Shown: positions 33,493 to 42,845, numbered from the stretch's first letter. The stretch: 64,000 nucleotides of DNA from Avispirillum sp959601495 (GCA_959601495.1 CAUGPT010000006.1:14374-78373); one strand, 5' to 3'. The notes: generated by a model from the letters alone, not told the origin. Numbers and translations are program-made.

Positions 33493-34596
33493 TCAGTCTT
33501 TGTTTTCGTCGCTTGCGTCGGAAGCGTCTTTATTTACCTGTGTTTCGTCGGTCTCCGGCGCTTTTTCCGCCGTATCGCCGCTGTCAGGTTTTTTCGGAGC
33601 CGCTTCAGGCTTCTCTGCCTTTGCGGAGTCTGAGCCGGACTTCAGCGCCGTGTTCTTGACGATCACAATAATAATTACAACAGCTGCAACAGCGGCAACC
33701 GCAATGCATACGATAACGGCAGCCTTACCCATCTTGTTGCGCTTTTCTGTTTCATGACGTTTTATCTCTGTAGTGTCGGGAGCGCCGGTGGTCTCCTTGA
33801 CGTATCCGGGCTCTTCCGTAACGGGAACGCCGTCATCATCGGTAACGGGATTACCGTCGCTGTCGTACTCATACTTGGGGGGAACCTGATCTTTGTCCGT
33901 CACCACATATGTCTCGTATGAGCCGTCCTCGTTCTTGATAAGCTTACCGGAATCGTCAGTTACAAAGTCCGTAACGGGGGCAGCGGTCGTTTCCCCATCA
34001 CGGGTGGTAACGACAAATCCGTTCTCGTCTGTCGTTTCGTCAACAGTAGCATCAGAGCCGGAAACGGTTATGTAAGCCTTGTTCGTGCAGGAAACGCTCT
34101 TATCTATAGCAGAAAAGTTACCCTTGCTGTCAACTTTGGGAACAATGAACCAGCCCACACCGTCGTTGGGGAAAACGAGCTTTATCTCATGGTTTCCGTT
34201 GGGGCAGACCTTGAGTATCTGGAAATTCAGTCTTACGAAAAGTCCCGTTTCCTCGGTGACACCGTTTTCATTGTTAAGTGCCGCAAAATAAGTAAAGCAT
34301 CCGACGCCCTTGTCCTCAGCGGTAAGCGGGCTTGCGGTGACCTCGCTCTTTTTGAAGACGGTACCGTTTTCATAGGAGACGAGCGAGAAATATCTGTTGT
34401 CGTAATATACGCATATTTCTCCGCTCCATATACCGTTATTCTTGTCAATGTAAACATCAAAGGAAACGGTATCATCCGGTTTGCCGGAAGCGCCTTTTAC
34501 CGAAAATTCAACGTCAGTGGCAGCTGATGTGCCGACGATCAAACCTGCGCAAAGCATAATTGCGCACATAAGAACAGCAATAAATCTTTTCATCAT
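33493..34596 (-). CDS. Membrane-anchored cohesin-domain protein
   Basis: 367 residues. A signal peptide (LIVGTSA) is followed by one cohesin-like module (about 28-180): VEFSVKGASGKPDDTVSFDVYI, GIWSGEICVYYDNRYFSLVSYENG and the hydrophobic closing strand ahead of TNKAYITVSG. Then a Thr/Asp-rich linker with DDSGKLIKNEDGSYE and YDSDGNPVTDDDGVPVTEEP, one transmembrane segment (AAVIVCIAVAAVAAVVIIIVIV, cut short here to its core) and a charged Ala/Lys/Asp tail. Cohesins bind dockerins in cellulosome-like complexes. No dockerin gene is present nearby, so the partner is unknown. Confidence 0.8.
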   Translation of the reverse strand: MMKRFIAVLMCAIMLCAGLIVGTSAATDVEFSVKGASGKPDDTVSFDVYIDKNNGIWSGEICVYYDNRYFSLVSYENGTVFKKSEVTASPLTAEDKGVGCFTYFAALNNENGVTEETGLFVRLNFQILKVCPNGNHEIKLVFPNDGVGWFIVPKVDSKGNFSAIDKSVSCTNKAYITVSGSDATVDETTDENGFVVTTRDGETTAAPVTDFVTDDSGKLIKNEDGSYETYVVTDKDQVPPKYEYDSDGNPVTDDDGVPVTEEPGYVKETTGAPDTTEIKRHETEKRNKMGKAAVIVCIAVAAVAAVVIIIVIVKNTALKSGSDSAKAEKPEAAPKKPDSGDTAEKAPETDETQVNKDASDASDENKD

Positions 34597-34617
34597 GAAA
34601 AACCTCTCATTTCATTA

Positions 34618-36090
34618 TCAGTTGGACTGAGTGCTGTAGTTTGGAGCTTCTTTTGTAATGCTTATATCGTGGGGATGGCTCTCACGAAGGCCCGCGGAAG
34701 AGATTTTAACAAATCTGCCGTTTGCCTTAAGAGACTCTATATCGGGAGTTCCGCAGTAGCCCATACCGCTGCGAAGACCGCCCATAAGCTGGAATATGGT
34801 ATCCGCAAGGGGTCCCTTGTAGGGCACACGGCCCTCTACTCCCTCGGGAACGAGCTTGCGCGCGTTCTCCTGGAAGTATCTGTCCTTGGAGCCGCGCTCC
34901 ATTGCTGCAATGGAACCCATGCCGCGGTATACCTTGAAGCGTCTGCCCTGATATATCTCGCTCGCCCCGGGACTTTCCTCGCAGCCCGCGAACAGAGATC
35001 CTATCATAATGACGTTCGCTCCCGCCGCAATAGCCTTGGGAAGATCGCCGGAATACTTTATGCCGCCGTCGGCAATAACGGGGATTCCCGCTTCCGCGGC
35101 AACGCTGTAAGCGTTCATAATAGCGCTTATCTGGGGAACGCCTATACCGGAGACAACACGGGTCGTACATATGGAGCCTGGGCCTATACCGACCTTAACG
35201 GCGTCCGCGCCCGCAGATATAAGATCGCGAGCTGCCTCGGCAGTCGCGATATTACCCGCAATCACCTGCGCCTCGGGGAAAGCGTCCTTCAGCTTGCCAA
35301 CGCAGTTTATAATATTCTTGGAGTGTCCGTGCGCGCTGTCAAGCACAAGATAGTCGGCGCCCGCACTGAGAAGTGCGCCCGCGCGGTCAAGTATATCCGC
35401 CGTAACGCCGACCGCCGCGCCGCAGAGCAGTCTGCCCTGCGCGTCCTTTGCGGAGTTGGGATATTTGGAGGCCTTTTCAATATCCTTTATGGTGATGAGA
35501 CCGCAAAGTCTGTTTTCGTCGTCCACAAGAGGAAGTTTTTCCACCTTTGCGCGGCAGAGGATTTCCTTTGCCTCTTCAAGAGTAGTGCCCACCTTTGCGG
35601 TAAGCAGGTTTTCGCGGGTCATAACCTCGCTTATGAGGATGTTATATGTAGGCAAAAATCTCAGATCTCTGTTTGTGATGATACCCACAAGGCGTCGCTC
35701 CTCATCGCAGATCGGCACACCGGATATCTTATATTTACCCATAAGCTCATCGGCTTCGTAAACATAGTTGTCGGGATGGAGATAGAAGGGATTGGTGATA
35801 ACACCGTTTTCGCTTCTCTTTACCCTTTCGACCTGATCGGCCTGCTCCTCAATGGTCATGTTCTTGTGAATAGTGCCGGCACCGCCCTCGCGCGCGATCG
35901 CTATCGCAAGTTCGCTTTCGGTAACGGTATCCATTGCGGCACTGAGCAGTGGGATGTTGAGCGTGATCTTATTGGTGAGTTTGGTATGAAGATCTATCTG
36001 TGACGGCAGCACATCGCTTTTCTGCGGAATGAGCAGAACATCGTCAAAGGTAATACCCTCATACAGAATTTTGTCGAAGCAGGAATCCAT
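34618..36090 (-). CDS. guaB: Inosine-5'-monophosphate dehydrogenase
   Basis: 490 residues. Oxidises IMP to XMP in guanine nucleotide synthesis. The catalytic loop GPGSICTTRVVSG, the flap with ERGSKDRYF, the IMP site DGGIKYSGDL and an internal CBS pair (EVMTRENLLTA, KVEKLPLVDDENRL) are intact. The N-terminus TFDDVLLIPQKSDVLP is diagnostic. GGAGG lies upstream of the ATG and the gene has its own consensus promoter. It lies 21 bases upstream of the cohesin-type gene. Confidence 0.98.
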   Translation of the reverse strand: MDSCFDKILYEGITFDDVLLIPQKSDVLPSQIDLHTKLTNKITLNIPLLSAAMDTVTESELAIAIAREGGAGTIHKNMTIEEQADQVERVKRSENGVITNPFYLHPDNYVYEADELMGKYKISGVPICDEERRLVGIITNRDLRFLPTYNILISEVMTRENLLTAKVGTTLEEAKEILCRAKVEKLPLVDDENRLCGLITIKDIEKASKYPNSAKDAQGRLLCGAAVGVTADILDRAGALLSAGADYLVLDSAHGHSKNIINCVGKLKDAFPEAQVIAGNIATAEAARDLISAGADAVKVGIGPGSICTTRVVSGIGVPQISAIMNAYSVAAEAGIPVIADGGIKYSGDLPKAIAAGANVIMIGSLFAGCEESPGASEIYQGRRFKVYRGMGSIAAMERGSKDRYFQENARKLVPEGVEGRVPYKGPLADTIFQLMGGLRSGMGYCGTPDIESLKANGRFVKISSAGLRESHPHDISITKEAPNYSTQSN

Positions 36091-36117
36091 ATAAAGCCTC
36101 CGGTATCAATTTTAACT

Positions 36118-36146
36118 ATTATAAACCAAAGCCGCCCGGGTGTCAA
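36118..36146 (-). promoter_or_regulatory. Sigma-A promoter of guaB
   Basis: Perfect consensus on the minus strand: TTGACA (36141-36146), 17 bases, TATAAT (36118-36123). Confidence 0.92.
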
Positions 36147-36196
36147 GGGCGAAAGCATAACAAGGTGTAAATTTTAATGCAGCGGCAGCCCGAACT

Positions 36197-37081
36197 TCAC
36201 CTTCGCGGACTGTACCACAGCGGGCGCTCAAGTCTCATATTACCGTACCATTTCAGTACATTTTTCGCCTGATTTATCATGACCTCTGTCTGCTCCCTGC
36301 CGAACAGTATCGCCCACGCCACGGAGGACAGCTGATTGACAGCTATGTAAAGCTTCATAAGCTGCCAGAACTTATCGGGAATGCTGCCGCCGAAATACCC
36401 GTCTATCATCCCCGAAGCAAAATCGGGAAAGCGCGGCGCACACCAGACTATACGGTTGAATTCTTCCCACGGGTCTCCGACATCGTCGCGGTCGAAATCG
36501 ATTATGTAAAGCTGCCCGTCGGCACCCGCCATCATATTGCCGATATGATAGTCGCCGTGCTGAAAGCACTGCGGACGGACGATGATGAGATCGCGGTTTT
36601 CTCTCACAAATTCGGCAAAGAGCTCCGCGCCCTCTGCCCTTACGGGACATGTCTCAAAGATTTTGAGATTTCTCTCAAGCTTTTTGCCGTATACTGTCTC
36701 CCACGCTTCTGCGTCCTTTGGCGCGGGTATACTGTGGATCACCCCGAGTATTCTCCCCGCCTCGGCGCCGAGAAGATACTGTCCGTGCCCGTCAAGGCGC
36801 GCGGCGTAAGTTTCCGCACTCTCCCCGTCTATCCAGTCCTGCAGAATATACACGCCCTCATCGCACCTACCGAAGGCAAGGGGCGCGCACATGGGAACGC
36901 CGAGAGCCGCCGCGCGCCGCATCATTTCAAAGCAGCGCTTTCTTCTGTCGTATTTCTCCTCGGGTGAAATCCTGAGAAAATATCTGTTTCCGTCCTTTGA
37001 GCAGGCACAGTATTTGCGATCGCCCGACCAGCCCTCCGTGATCTCCCAACGGCTTACTATATCGTCTATCTGAACTCCCAT
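36197..37081 (-). CDS. Aminoglycoside phosphotransferase (APH) family kinase
   Basis: 294 residues from the ATG at 37081 (GGTGAG five bases upstream). The kinase core is clear: the ATP loop near ITEGWSGDRKYCA, the catalytic HGDYHIGNMM and the metal-binding IDFDRDDVGDPWEE. Members of this family phosphorylate small molecules such as sugars, choline or antibiotics. Nothing in the window indicates an aminoglycoside substrate, so resistance should not be assumed. Its start lies inside the 3' end of the Nudix gene (15-base overlap), so the two are coupled. Confidence 0.87.
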   Translation of the reverse strand: MGVQIDDIVSRWEITEGWSGDRKYCACSKDGNRYFLRISPEEKYDRRKRCFEMMRRAAALGVPMCAPLAFGRCDEGVYILQDWIDGESAETYAARLDGHGQYLLGAEAGRILGVIHSIPAPKDAEAWETVYGKKLERNLKIFETCPVRAEGAELFAEFVRENRDLIIVRPQCFQHGDYHIGNMMAGADGQLYIIDFDRDDVGDPWEEFNRIVWCAPRFPDFASGMIDGYFGGSIPDKFWQLMKLYIAVNQLSSVAWAILFGREQTEVMINQAKNVLKWYGNMRLERPLWYSPRR

Positions 37082-37512
37082 GTCCACTCACCGTTTTCAA
37101 TCTTGAAATACTGCTCGGTAATACCGTCCGTCTCCATAAGACGCACCATATCCAAAAAGCCGCCGGCGGTCACAAGCTCTTCAAGAGATGCCCTGGGCAC
37201 CCAGCACACCTCTCCCTCATCGGATGAAGTAAGAGTGCCCGAAAAGCTGCCCGCTCGGTACAGCAGCACAACGTATCTCGCGCCGTCCTCACGCATCCAA
37301 TCCTTTATTCCGCAAAGACTCAGATCGTCCACTTCAAGCCCGGTCTCCTCGCGCACCTCACGTCGCACGGCATCGGCGAACGACTCCCCGTCCTCAACGT
37401 GCCCGCCCGGGAAAGCATAACCGTTCCATGACGTGCCGGTCCGATTCTGCACAACGACTCTGCCGCAGCCGTCCTCTATCATGCACATATTCGCAAAAAT
37501 CACTTTTTCCAT
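37066..37512 (-). CDS. Nudix hydrolase
   Basis: 148 residues. The Nudix box is complete: GGHVEDGESFADAVRREVREETG (written in two parts: GGHVEDGESFAD and AVRREVREETG). Start MEKVIFANMCMIEDGCGRVV with GGAGG upstream. Pyrophosphohydrolases of this size often clean 8-oxo-dGTP or act on nucleotide sugars; substrate unknown. It is upstream of the APH-family kinase in one transcript, after an AraC-type gene. Confidence 0.92.
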   Translation of the reverse strand: MEKVIFANMCMIEDGCGRVVVQNRTGTSWNGYAFPGGHVEDGESFADAVRREVREETGLEVDDLSLCGIKDWMREDGARYVVLLYRAGSFSGTLTSSDEGEVCWVPRASLEELVTAGGFLDMVRLMETDGITEQYFKIENGEWTWEFR

Positions 37513-37525
37513 ACGATCCTCCGAT

Positions 37526-38323
37526 TTATACCAATCTTGCTTTTCTGTAGCGAGCGGGAGATGCGCCGTATCGCGCCGAAAACAGCCTGCTGAAGTAAAA
37601 CTGATCCGGTATGCCCACCTTTTCGGCTATACATTTAACGCTGTCATCCGTGCGCAGCAGCAGTCCGCACGCCACCGACAGGCGGTAGTCGTTTATATAC
37701 TTCGCGGGCGTTGTGCCAAGCGTCCTTTTGAAACACGCATACAGCCCCGATTCGGACATTTTCATAATATCGGCAAGGTCTCCGACGGAAATATCGTTCA
37801 TGTAGTTATCCCAGATATAGCGCAGCAGCCTGTATACATCGGCGTTCTGTACTTCTTTCTTTTCGTCCGCAATCTTTAAAAGATGACCGATAACGGAGTA
37901 CACTGCTCTCATTTTCTCACATATATCCTCCGCTTTTTCAAATTCGTCAAAATCCCGATCGAACAGCAGCGCCGTCTCGCGGTCGGCGACAGCGGGAAAG
38001 TCATATAAATCGTCAAGACGGTACTTTCTGTTCACTGTAACACCGAGAAAAATGTACCGCGCGCAGAAAGTGTCGGTCTCTTTGTTCAGAAGATGCGTTA
38101 TCTTCTGAAGCTTTACGGACGGCGCTATGAAAAAGCCGCCGTCACCCGTGAACCGCTCAGCCCCGCCGTCAAGACTTATGCCGTACGACCCGACTTTTGA
38201 CTGAACAACGGAAAGATACGGCAGCTGCTTTATGTCCACGCGTCCGTCGCCGACGCCGTTCATTGTAAATCCAGAATAGTCAAAATAGTCTATATCAATG
38301 CTCTCGATATTCAGGCAGCTCAC
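37526..38323 (-). CDS. AraC family transcriptional regulator
   Basis: 265 residues. The N-terminal half is a sensor/cupin-like region; the C-terminus holds two helix-turn-helix units: ISVGDLADIMKMSESGLYACFKRTLG and SVKCIAEKVGIPDQFYFSRLFSARYGASPARYR. The nominal start is a GTG at 38323; a CTG three codons on has better spacing from AAGGGGG. It is divergent from the glycyl radical enzyme gene and likely controls it. A CATAG-N7-CTATG dyad (38351-38367) in the spacer is a possible site. Confidence 0.9.
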   Translation of the reverse strand: MSCLNIESIDIDYFDYSGFTMNGVGDGRVDIKQLPYLSVVQSKVGSYGISLDGGAERFTGDGGFFIAPSVKLQKITHLLNKETDTFCARYIFLGVTVNRKYRLDDLYDFPAVADRETALLFDRDFDEFEKAEDICEKMRAVYSVIGHLLKIADEKKEVQNADVYRLLRYIWDNYMNDISVGDLADIMKMSESGLYACFKRTLGTTPAKYINDYRLSVACGLLLRTDDSVKCIAEKVGIPDQFYFSRLFSARYGASPARYRKARLV

Positions 38324-38421
38324 CCCCTTTTATAGAATTATACATATTTTCATAGCTTTTGTCTATGTATTTCTGCGGATTTTTGATGTATCATTAAAGA
38401 AAAATACAAATCGGAGCAATT

Positions 38422-40536
38422 ATGGAGTTTTATACACCGTCGAAATTCAAGCGTCCCGTAAGGCTTTGCGAAAAAACCAGAGAGTTTGCCGCTGCCTCTC
38501 TCGGCCACACATACGGAGAGGACACCCGAAAAGCGCCCCATGTAACGGTACCGCACATCGAAGGCTTTGAAAACCTTACCGATCTGCAGAGATACGACAC
38601 AGCCGTGCGCGCCATAGCCGAAAACGCGCCGCTGAGAGTCTGCCCCGGCGAGCTTATATCGGGTGCGGCGACGCTTGGAGACGCGATCGACCATCTTGTG
38701 CCGGTGCGTTTTGAGGACGATCCCGACTTTTACCTTCCCGGTATAAGCCATCTGACCGTGGACTACGGCGAAGTTCTGAGCATCGGAATGAACGGCGTTG
38801 AAGAAAAGATAAAGAATTCTCCGGCGCGATTCGGCAGCGAGAGAAACAAAGCATTTCTGAAAAGCTGCGCCGAAACCGTAGAATCGATGCGCATCTGGCA
38901 CAAACGATATACAGAAAAGCTGAGCAGGCTTTCGGGATACGAAGAAAACGTCAAGATCCTTTCGAAAGTACCGTTCTCCCCCGCAAAAAATTTCAGAGAA
39001 GCGCTGCAGAGCATATGGGTTTGTTTTGCCTTTCTGCGGCTCACAGGCTGCTGGCCCGGCTTCGGCAGAATAGACGTTATTCTGGGCGATTTTCTGCGCC
39101 GCGACCTTGAAAGCGGTCAGATCACCGCAGACGAGGCACGCGAGCTGCTGGCGCACTTTTTCATAAAGGGCTGCGAGTGGATAACGGGCATGCCTACCGT
39201 CAGCGGTGACGCACAGCACTACCAGAACATCGTACTCTCCGGCATTGACGCGGACGGCAGAGATGTTACAAACGAAGTTACATATCTTGTTCTTGATATA
39301 ATCGAAGAAACGGGCATCAGCGACTTCCCCGTGACTGTCCGCATAAACAAAAATACGGATGAAAGGCTTCTGCGCCGCGTAAGCGAGGTTATTCGCCTCG
39401 GCGGAGGCACCGTCGCGGTCTACAACGAAGACCTTGTTCTCGAATCTCTTGAAGATATGGGATATGAAAAAAGCGAGGCACGCCGCTTTGCAAACGACGG
39501 CTGCTGGGAGGTGCAGATACCCGGAAAAACATTTTTCGAATATGCGCCGTTCGACAGTCTCAGGGTTTTGCAGCACGTCACACTGAAAGACTTTGAAAAT
39601 GCCGATTTTGACAGCTACGACTCCCTGTTCGCAAAGTTCAGAGAGGACCTTTCGGCGCAGGCAGAGGAAATATACAAATGGTGTGTTCTGAAAAAGCTTG
39701 AAGATGATAAAATAACCTTCAAAAACACATACCCCTGCACATCCGTTTCCCTGTTTGAGCACGACTGTATAGAGCGCGGACTGTCTTATCTTGAGGGCGG
39801 CGCCGTGTACAATGTGCTTTCACCCCACATCGGCGGCGCGCCGGACGCCGCAAACAGCCTTTATGCTATAAAGAAAGCGGTTTTTGAGGATAAGCTCGTC
39901 AGTTTCAAAGAGCTTATGGAAATTCTCAGAAACAACTGGGAGGGTCATGAAGAGCTTCGCGGAAAAATACTTGACGGCTATACATATTTCGGCAACGGAA
40001 ATGAGGAAGCGGACAGAGTCGCGGCGGATGTGCTTGACTGTTTTGCCGATATATGCCGAAAATTTGACAAAACAACGCCCATAAGATTTGTAAGCGGCGT
40101 CAGCACATTCGGCAGACAGATAGAATGGTCGCGCTCCCGCCTTGCAACTCCGTTCGGCAGAAAAAAAGGCGAAGTTCTGTCCGGCAATTTTTCACCCACA
40201 CCAGGTACAGACGAAAACGGAGCTGCCGCGGTGATACGTTCCTGCTGCGCGGCGGACCTCAGACGGCAGCACACAGGCGCCGCACTCGACATTTCGTTCA
40301 TCCCTTCAAGCCTTGACAGCGAAAACGCTGTCAAGGCTATATCGGGACTTATAAAGGCATTTGTCGCCCTCGGCGGGTTTTTCATGCAGATAGACACGAC
40401 CGACAAAGAGCTTCTGCGCGCCGCTCAGCGCCATCCCGAAAACTATCAAAACCTGTCCGTGCGCGTTTCCGGCTGGAATGCAAGGTTCGTAACGCTGAGC
40501 CGCGAATGGCAGGATATGATAATCGAAAGAACATAA
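38422..40536 (+). CDS. Glycyl radical enzyme (PFL-like family), substrate unknown
   Basis: 704 residues. The glycyl radical loop RVSGW (Gly684) is at the C-terminus. The thiyl site NDGCWE (Cys361, Glu363) has the Cys-x-Glu spacing of dehydratase/lyase members (CutC, glycerol and hydroxyproline dehydratase) rather than the Cys-Cys of pyruvate formate-lyase. Other family blocks: KTFFEYAPFDSL, LEGGAVYNVLSPH and AVIRSCCAADLRRQHTGAALD. It is shorter than most known eliminases (about 780-850). Works with the activase 20 bases downstream. GGAG is five bases before the ATG. The reaction cannot be named from sequence alone. Confidence 0.92.
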   Translation: MEFYTPSKFKRPVRLCEKTREFAAASLGHTYGEDTRKAPHVTVPHIEGFENLTDLQRYDTAVRAIAENAPLRVCPGELISGAATLGDAIDHLVPVRFEDDPDFYLPGISHLTVDYGEVLSIGMNGVEEKIKNSPARFGSERNKAFLKSCAETVESMRIWHKRYTEKLSRLSGYEENVKILSKVPFSPAKNFREALQSIWVCFAFLRLTGCWPGFGRIDVILGDFLRRDLESGQITADEARELLAHFFIKGCEWITGMPTVSGDAQHYQNIVLSGIDADGRDVTNEVTYLVLDIIEETGISDFPVTVRINKNTDERLLRRVSEVIRLGGGTVAVYNEDLVLESLEDMGYEKSEARRFANDGCWEVQIPGKTFFEYAPFDSLRVLQHVTLKDFENADFDSYDSLFAKFREDLSAQAEEIYKWCVLKKLEDDKITFKNTYPCTSVSLFEHDCIERGLSYLEGGAVYNVLSPHIGGAPDAANSLYAIKKAVFEDKLVSFKELMEILRNNWEGHEELRGKILDGYTYFGNGNEEADRVAADVLDCFADICRKFDKTTPIRFVSGVSTFGRQIEWSRSRLATPFGRKKGEVLSGNFSPTPGTDENGAAAVIRSCCAADLRRQHTGAALDISFIPSSLDSENAVKAISGLIKAFVALGGFFMQIDTTDKELLRAAQRHPENYQNLSVRVSGWNARFVTLSREWQDMIIERT

Positions 40537-40556
40537 ATTAAAGGAAAGCAGAGCTT

Positions 40557-41390
40557 ATGAAAGCATTTGTATTCGACATACAGCGTTCCTCTTTCGTGGA
40601 CGGCCCCGGGATACGCACAACGGTATTTTTCAAAGGCTGCGTGCTCAGATGCAAATGGTGCCACAGCCCCGAAAGCCAAAGCCCCGCGCCTCAGCTTATG
40701 TTTTATAAAGAAAAATGCATCGGGTGCAAAAGATGCGCCGCAGTCTGCCCGACCGAGCTTTCCGGCTGCACAAACTGCGGAAAATGCGCCGCGGTCTGCC
40801 CCTCGCGTGCGCGCGTTATGTGCGGGCGCTTTTACACAGAGGACGAAATCGCCGAAACCGTACTGAAAGACAGGATTTTCTACGATACCTCCGGCGGAGG
40901 CGTTACATTTTCCGGCGGAGAATGCCTTCTGCAGACAGATTTTATCCTCTCGCTCGCCGAGAGGCTGAAAGAAGAAGAAATTAACACAGCAATAGACACG
41001 GCGGGATTTGTACCGAGAGAACAGCTTGAAAAAGCTGCCTCGGCCGCCGACATATTCCTGTACGATCTCAAATGCATAAGCGAAGATCTCCACACGGCGG
41101 GCACCGGCTTTTCCAACAAACTGATACTTGAAAATCTCACATATCTTTCCGAAAACTTCCCGGGTGATATTATCATAAGGATCCCCATCATCCCGGGATT
41201 TAACGACAGCGACGCGGAGCTTTTGAAAATGCGGTCTTTTCTCGACGGCATAAACTATAAAAAGATCGAGCTGCTCGCATACCACTCAATGGCAAAAAGC
41301 AAATACGAGGCACTTTCAAAAGAGTTTACAAACTTTCCCGTCCCCGATGAGGCGCTGATCGAAAAGTGCCAAAGGATACTGCGCGTATAA
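40557..41390 (+). CDS. Glycyl radical enzyme activating protein (radical SAM)
   Basis: 277 residues. Generates the glycyl radical on its partner with S-adenosylmethionine. The radical SAM CX3CX2C is KGCVLRCKWCHSPE (Cys28, 32, 35). It also has an inserted ferredoxin-like domain with two CX2CX2CX3C sites (Cys54-57-60-64 and Cys71-74-77-81), typical of activases of dehydratase-type enzymes. GGTGFSNK and RIPIIPGFNDSD are later family motifs. Upstream AAAGGA and 20-base spacing make it part of the same operon. Confidence 0.96.
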   Translation: MKAFVFDIQRSSFVDGPGIRTTVFFKGCVLRCKWCHSPESQSPAPQLMFYKEKCIGCKRCAAVCPTELSGCTNCGKCAAVCPSRARVMCGRFYTEDEIAETVLKDRIFYDTSGGGVTFSGGECLLQTDFILSLAERLKEEEINTAIDTAGFVPREQLEKAASAADIFLYDLKCISEDLHTAGTGFSNKLILENLTYLSENFPGDIIIRIPIIPGFNDSDAELLKMRSFLDGINYKKIELLAYHSMAKSKYEALSKEFTNFPVPDEALIEKCQRILRV

Positions 41391-41432
41391 CAGGCATCGC
41401 CTGCCCTGATTCGACAAAGTCATCGAAACCGT

Positions 41433-41460
41433 AAAAGCCCCGACAGCTGTCGGGGCTTTT
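41433..41460. terminator. Bidirectional terminator after the glycyl radical operon
   Basis: AAAAGCCCCGACA and TGTCGGGGCTTTT form a 13-base-pair stem with a two-base loop, ending the glycyl radical operon and the converging TIGR04076 gene. Confidence 0.93.
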
Positions 41461-41480
41461 CATTAATTTATATACAATAT

Positions 41481-41789
41481 TCAATCCTCTTCCGCAGTCT
41501 CCAGAAGAAAGCTGACGGGTCTGAAGCCGTCGTTGCAGGAGATCATGGCGCTTTTCGGATTTTTCATCCAGCCGTCGTATATATTCTCTCCGCCGCTTGC
41601 AAGCGCCAGCACAAAGGGAGAAATGCTGTCCCAAGCGCTGTCGCAGAAGTCCTCCGGCTTCTGCCAGCCGTTTGCGACGAAAACATCCCCCTCTTTCATG
41701 CTGCAGGCATGTTCAATGGGATTTTCGTATTTTTCCGAAAGATCGGTATAATTTGCAACACGTACCACCGTGATCTTAACTTTTTTCAC
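41481..41789 (-). CDS. TIGR04076 family protein
   Basis: 102 residues. KKVKITVVRVANYTDL, then KEGDVFVANGWQKPEDFCDSAW and CNDGFRPVSFLLE mark the small TIGR04076 family, a conserved anaerobe protein of unknown function with a few cysteines. It lies convergent with the glycyl radical enzyme operon and may be unrelated to it. Confidence 0.85.
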   Translation of the reverse strand: MKKVKITVVRVANYTDLSEKYENPIEHACSMKEGDVFVANGWQKPEDFCDSAWDSISPFVLALASGGENIYDGWMKNPKSAMISCNDGFRPVSFLLETAEED

Positions 41790-41852
41790 AAGTCACACTT
41801 CCCTCTTTTTTCGGAATATCCGGCAAAGACCGCGGACAAGTTTTAGCACAAA

Positions 41853-42845
41853 TCATTCTTTGACCGGAGCAACAGAATCGTATTCCTTCCAGAACGCTTT
41901 CGCGGTCCTCTCATACTTCGCGGGCTCAAGGAAATAGCTCATACCGTGGTCAGCCTTCGGAACGATAAGCAGCTCTTTGGGAGAGTTGCAGGCAGCGTAG
42001 TTTTCATAAGTCATTCTGACCGGAACGAAGTGATCGTCGGTGCCGTGTATCAGAAGGACGGGGATATTTGTTGTCCTGAGGGCGTCAAGCGTTGAATACT
42101 CCTCCGTACCCATGGATATCTTCTGCTTGCACATGGCGTCCGCAATAACGCCGCGCACTCCGAAACCGATATGCAGGTTTTTGTTTGCGATATGCTTCCA
42201 GATAGCGCTGGGAGATGTAAATCCGCAGTCAGCCATTATTCCGTGCACATTCGAAGGCAGATCAAGCCCCGATGCCATAAGCACAGTCGTTGCTCCCATG
42301 GAAACGCCGGCAAGATATATAGGCAGCTCGCTGCCGCAGCGGTCAATGACCCAGTTTATCCAGTCAAGACAGTCAAAACGCTCCGTAAGCCCGAAGCCCA
42401 TATACTGCCCGCCGCTGTTATTTTGCCCGCGCTGTTCAATATAAAGCACACTGCACTGATTGTCATGCCAGAAGTCCGCAATCATACCGAAATCCTTATG
42501 CCAGGAGGAGCGCCAGCCGTGAACGGCTATAATAATTCTTTTCGGATCGTCGCACAGAATAAAATGTCCCACAAGCTTTTCACCGTCGTGGGCGGTGATT
42601 TCGACAGTTTCATTGGGCGTATTCTCCAGCTTTTCCGAACCTTCGCGAATCGCATTCAGAAATTCACTGTTTACCTTTTCACCGGAGATGAGCCTATCGG
42701 CTTTCTGCATAGCCCTCGGCATTTCGCGGTCAAGAGCGGTGCTCACAAGGTACTTTGTCGTAATATACGCCGAGAGAGACGCCGCTGCCGCAGCTCCGGC
42801 CGCAATACCCGAGATCTTCAAAACTTTTTTCGTAAAGCCGTTCAT
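41853..42845 (-). CDS. Alpha/beta hydrolase with N-terminal membrane anchor
   Basis: 330 residues. An N-terminal hydrophobic segment (ISGIAAGAAAAASLSAYI) suggests membrane anchoring or a signal anchor. The hydrolase core shows IIAVHGWRSSWHKDF, the nucleophile elbow AGVSMGAT, LLIHGTDDHFVP with the acid and PKADHGMSYF with the His. Resembles BAAT/S9-like serine hydrolases; substrate unknown. Single gene. Confidence 0.87.
   Translation of the reverse strand: MNGFTKKVLKISGIAAGAAAAASLSAYITTKYLVSTALDREMPRAMQKADRLISGEKVNSEFLNAIREGSEKLENTPNETVEITAHDGEKLVGHFILCDDPKRIIIAVHGWRSSWHKDFGMIADFWHDNQCSVLYIEQRGQNNSGGQYMGFGLTERFDCLDWINWVIDRCGSELPIYLAGVSMGATTVLMASGLDLPSNVHGIMADCGFTSPSAIWKHIANKNLHIGFGVRGVIADAMCKQKISMGTEEYSTLDALRTTNIPVLLIHGTDDHFVPVRMTYENYAACNSPKELLIVPKADHGMSYFLEPAKYERTAKAFWKEYDSVAPVKE

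Noticed and set aside
34669..36003. 444-codon plus-strand open frame opposite guaB
   Set aside because: Antisense shadow of guaB produced by its codon bias.
36197..37081. Antibiotic resistance by an aminoglycoside phosphotransferase
   Set aside because: Only the kinase family is recognisable; neither substrate-specific motifs nor mobile context support a resistance call.
38350..39762. 470-codon minus-strand open frame opposite the glycyl radical enzyme gene
   Set aside because: Antisense shadow of a well-supported gene; product low-complexity and unlike any family.
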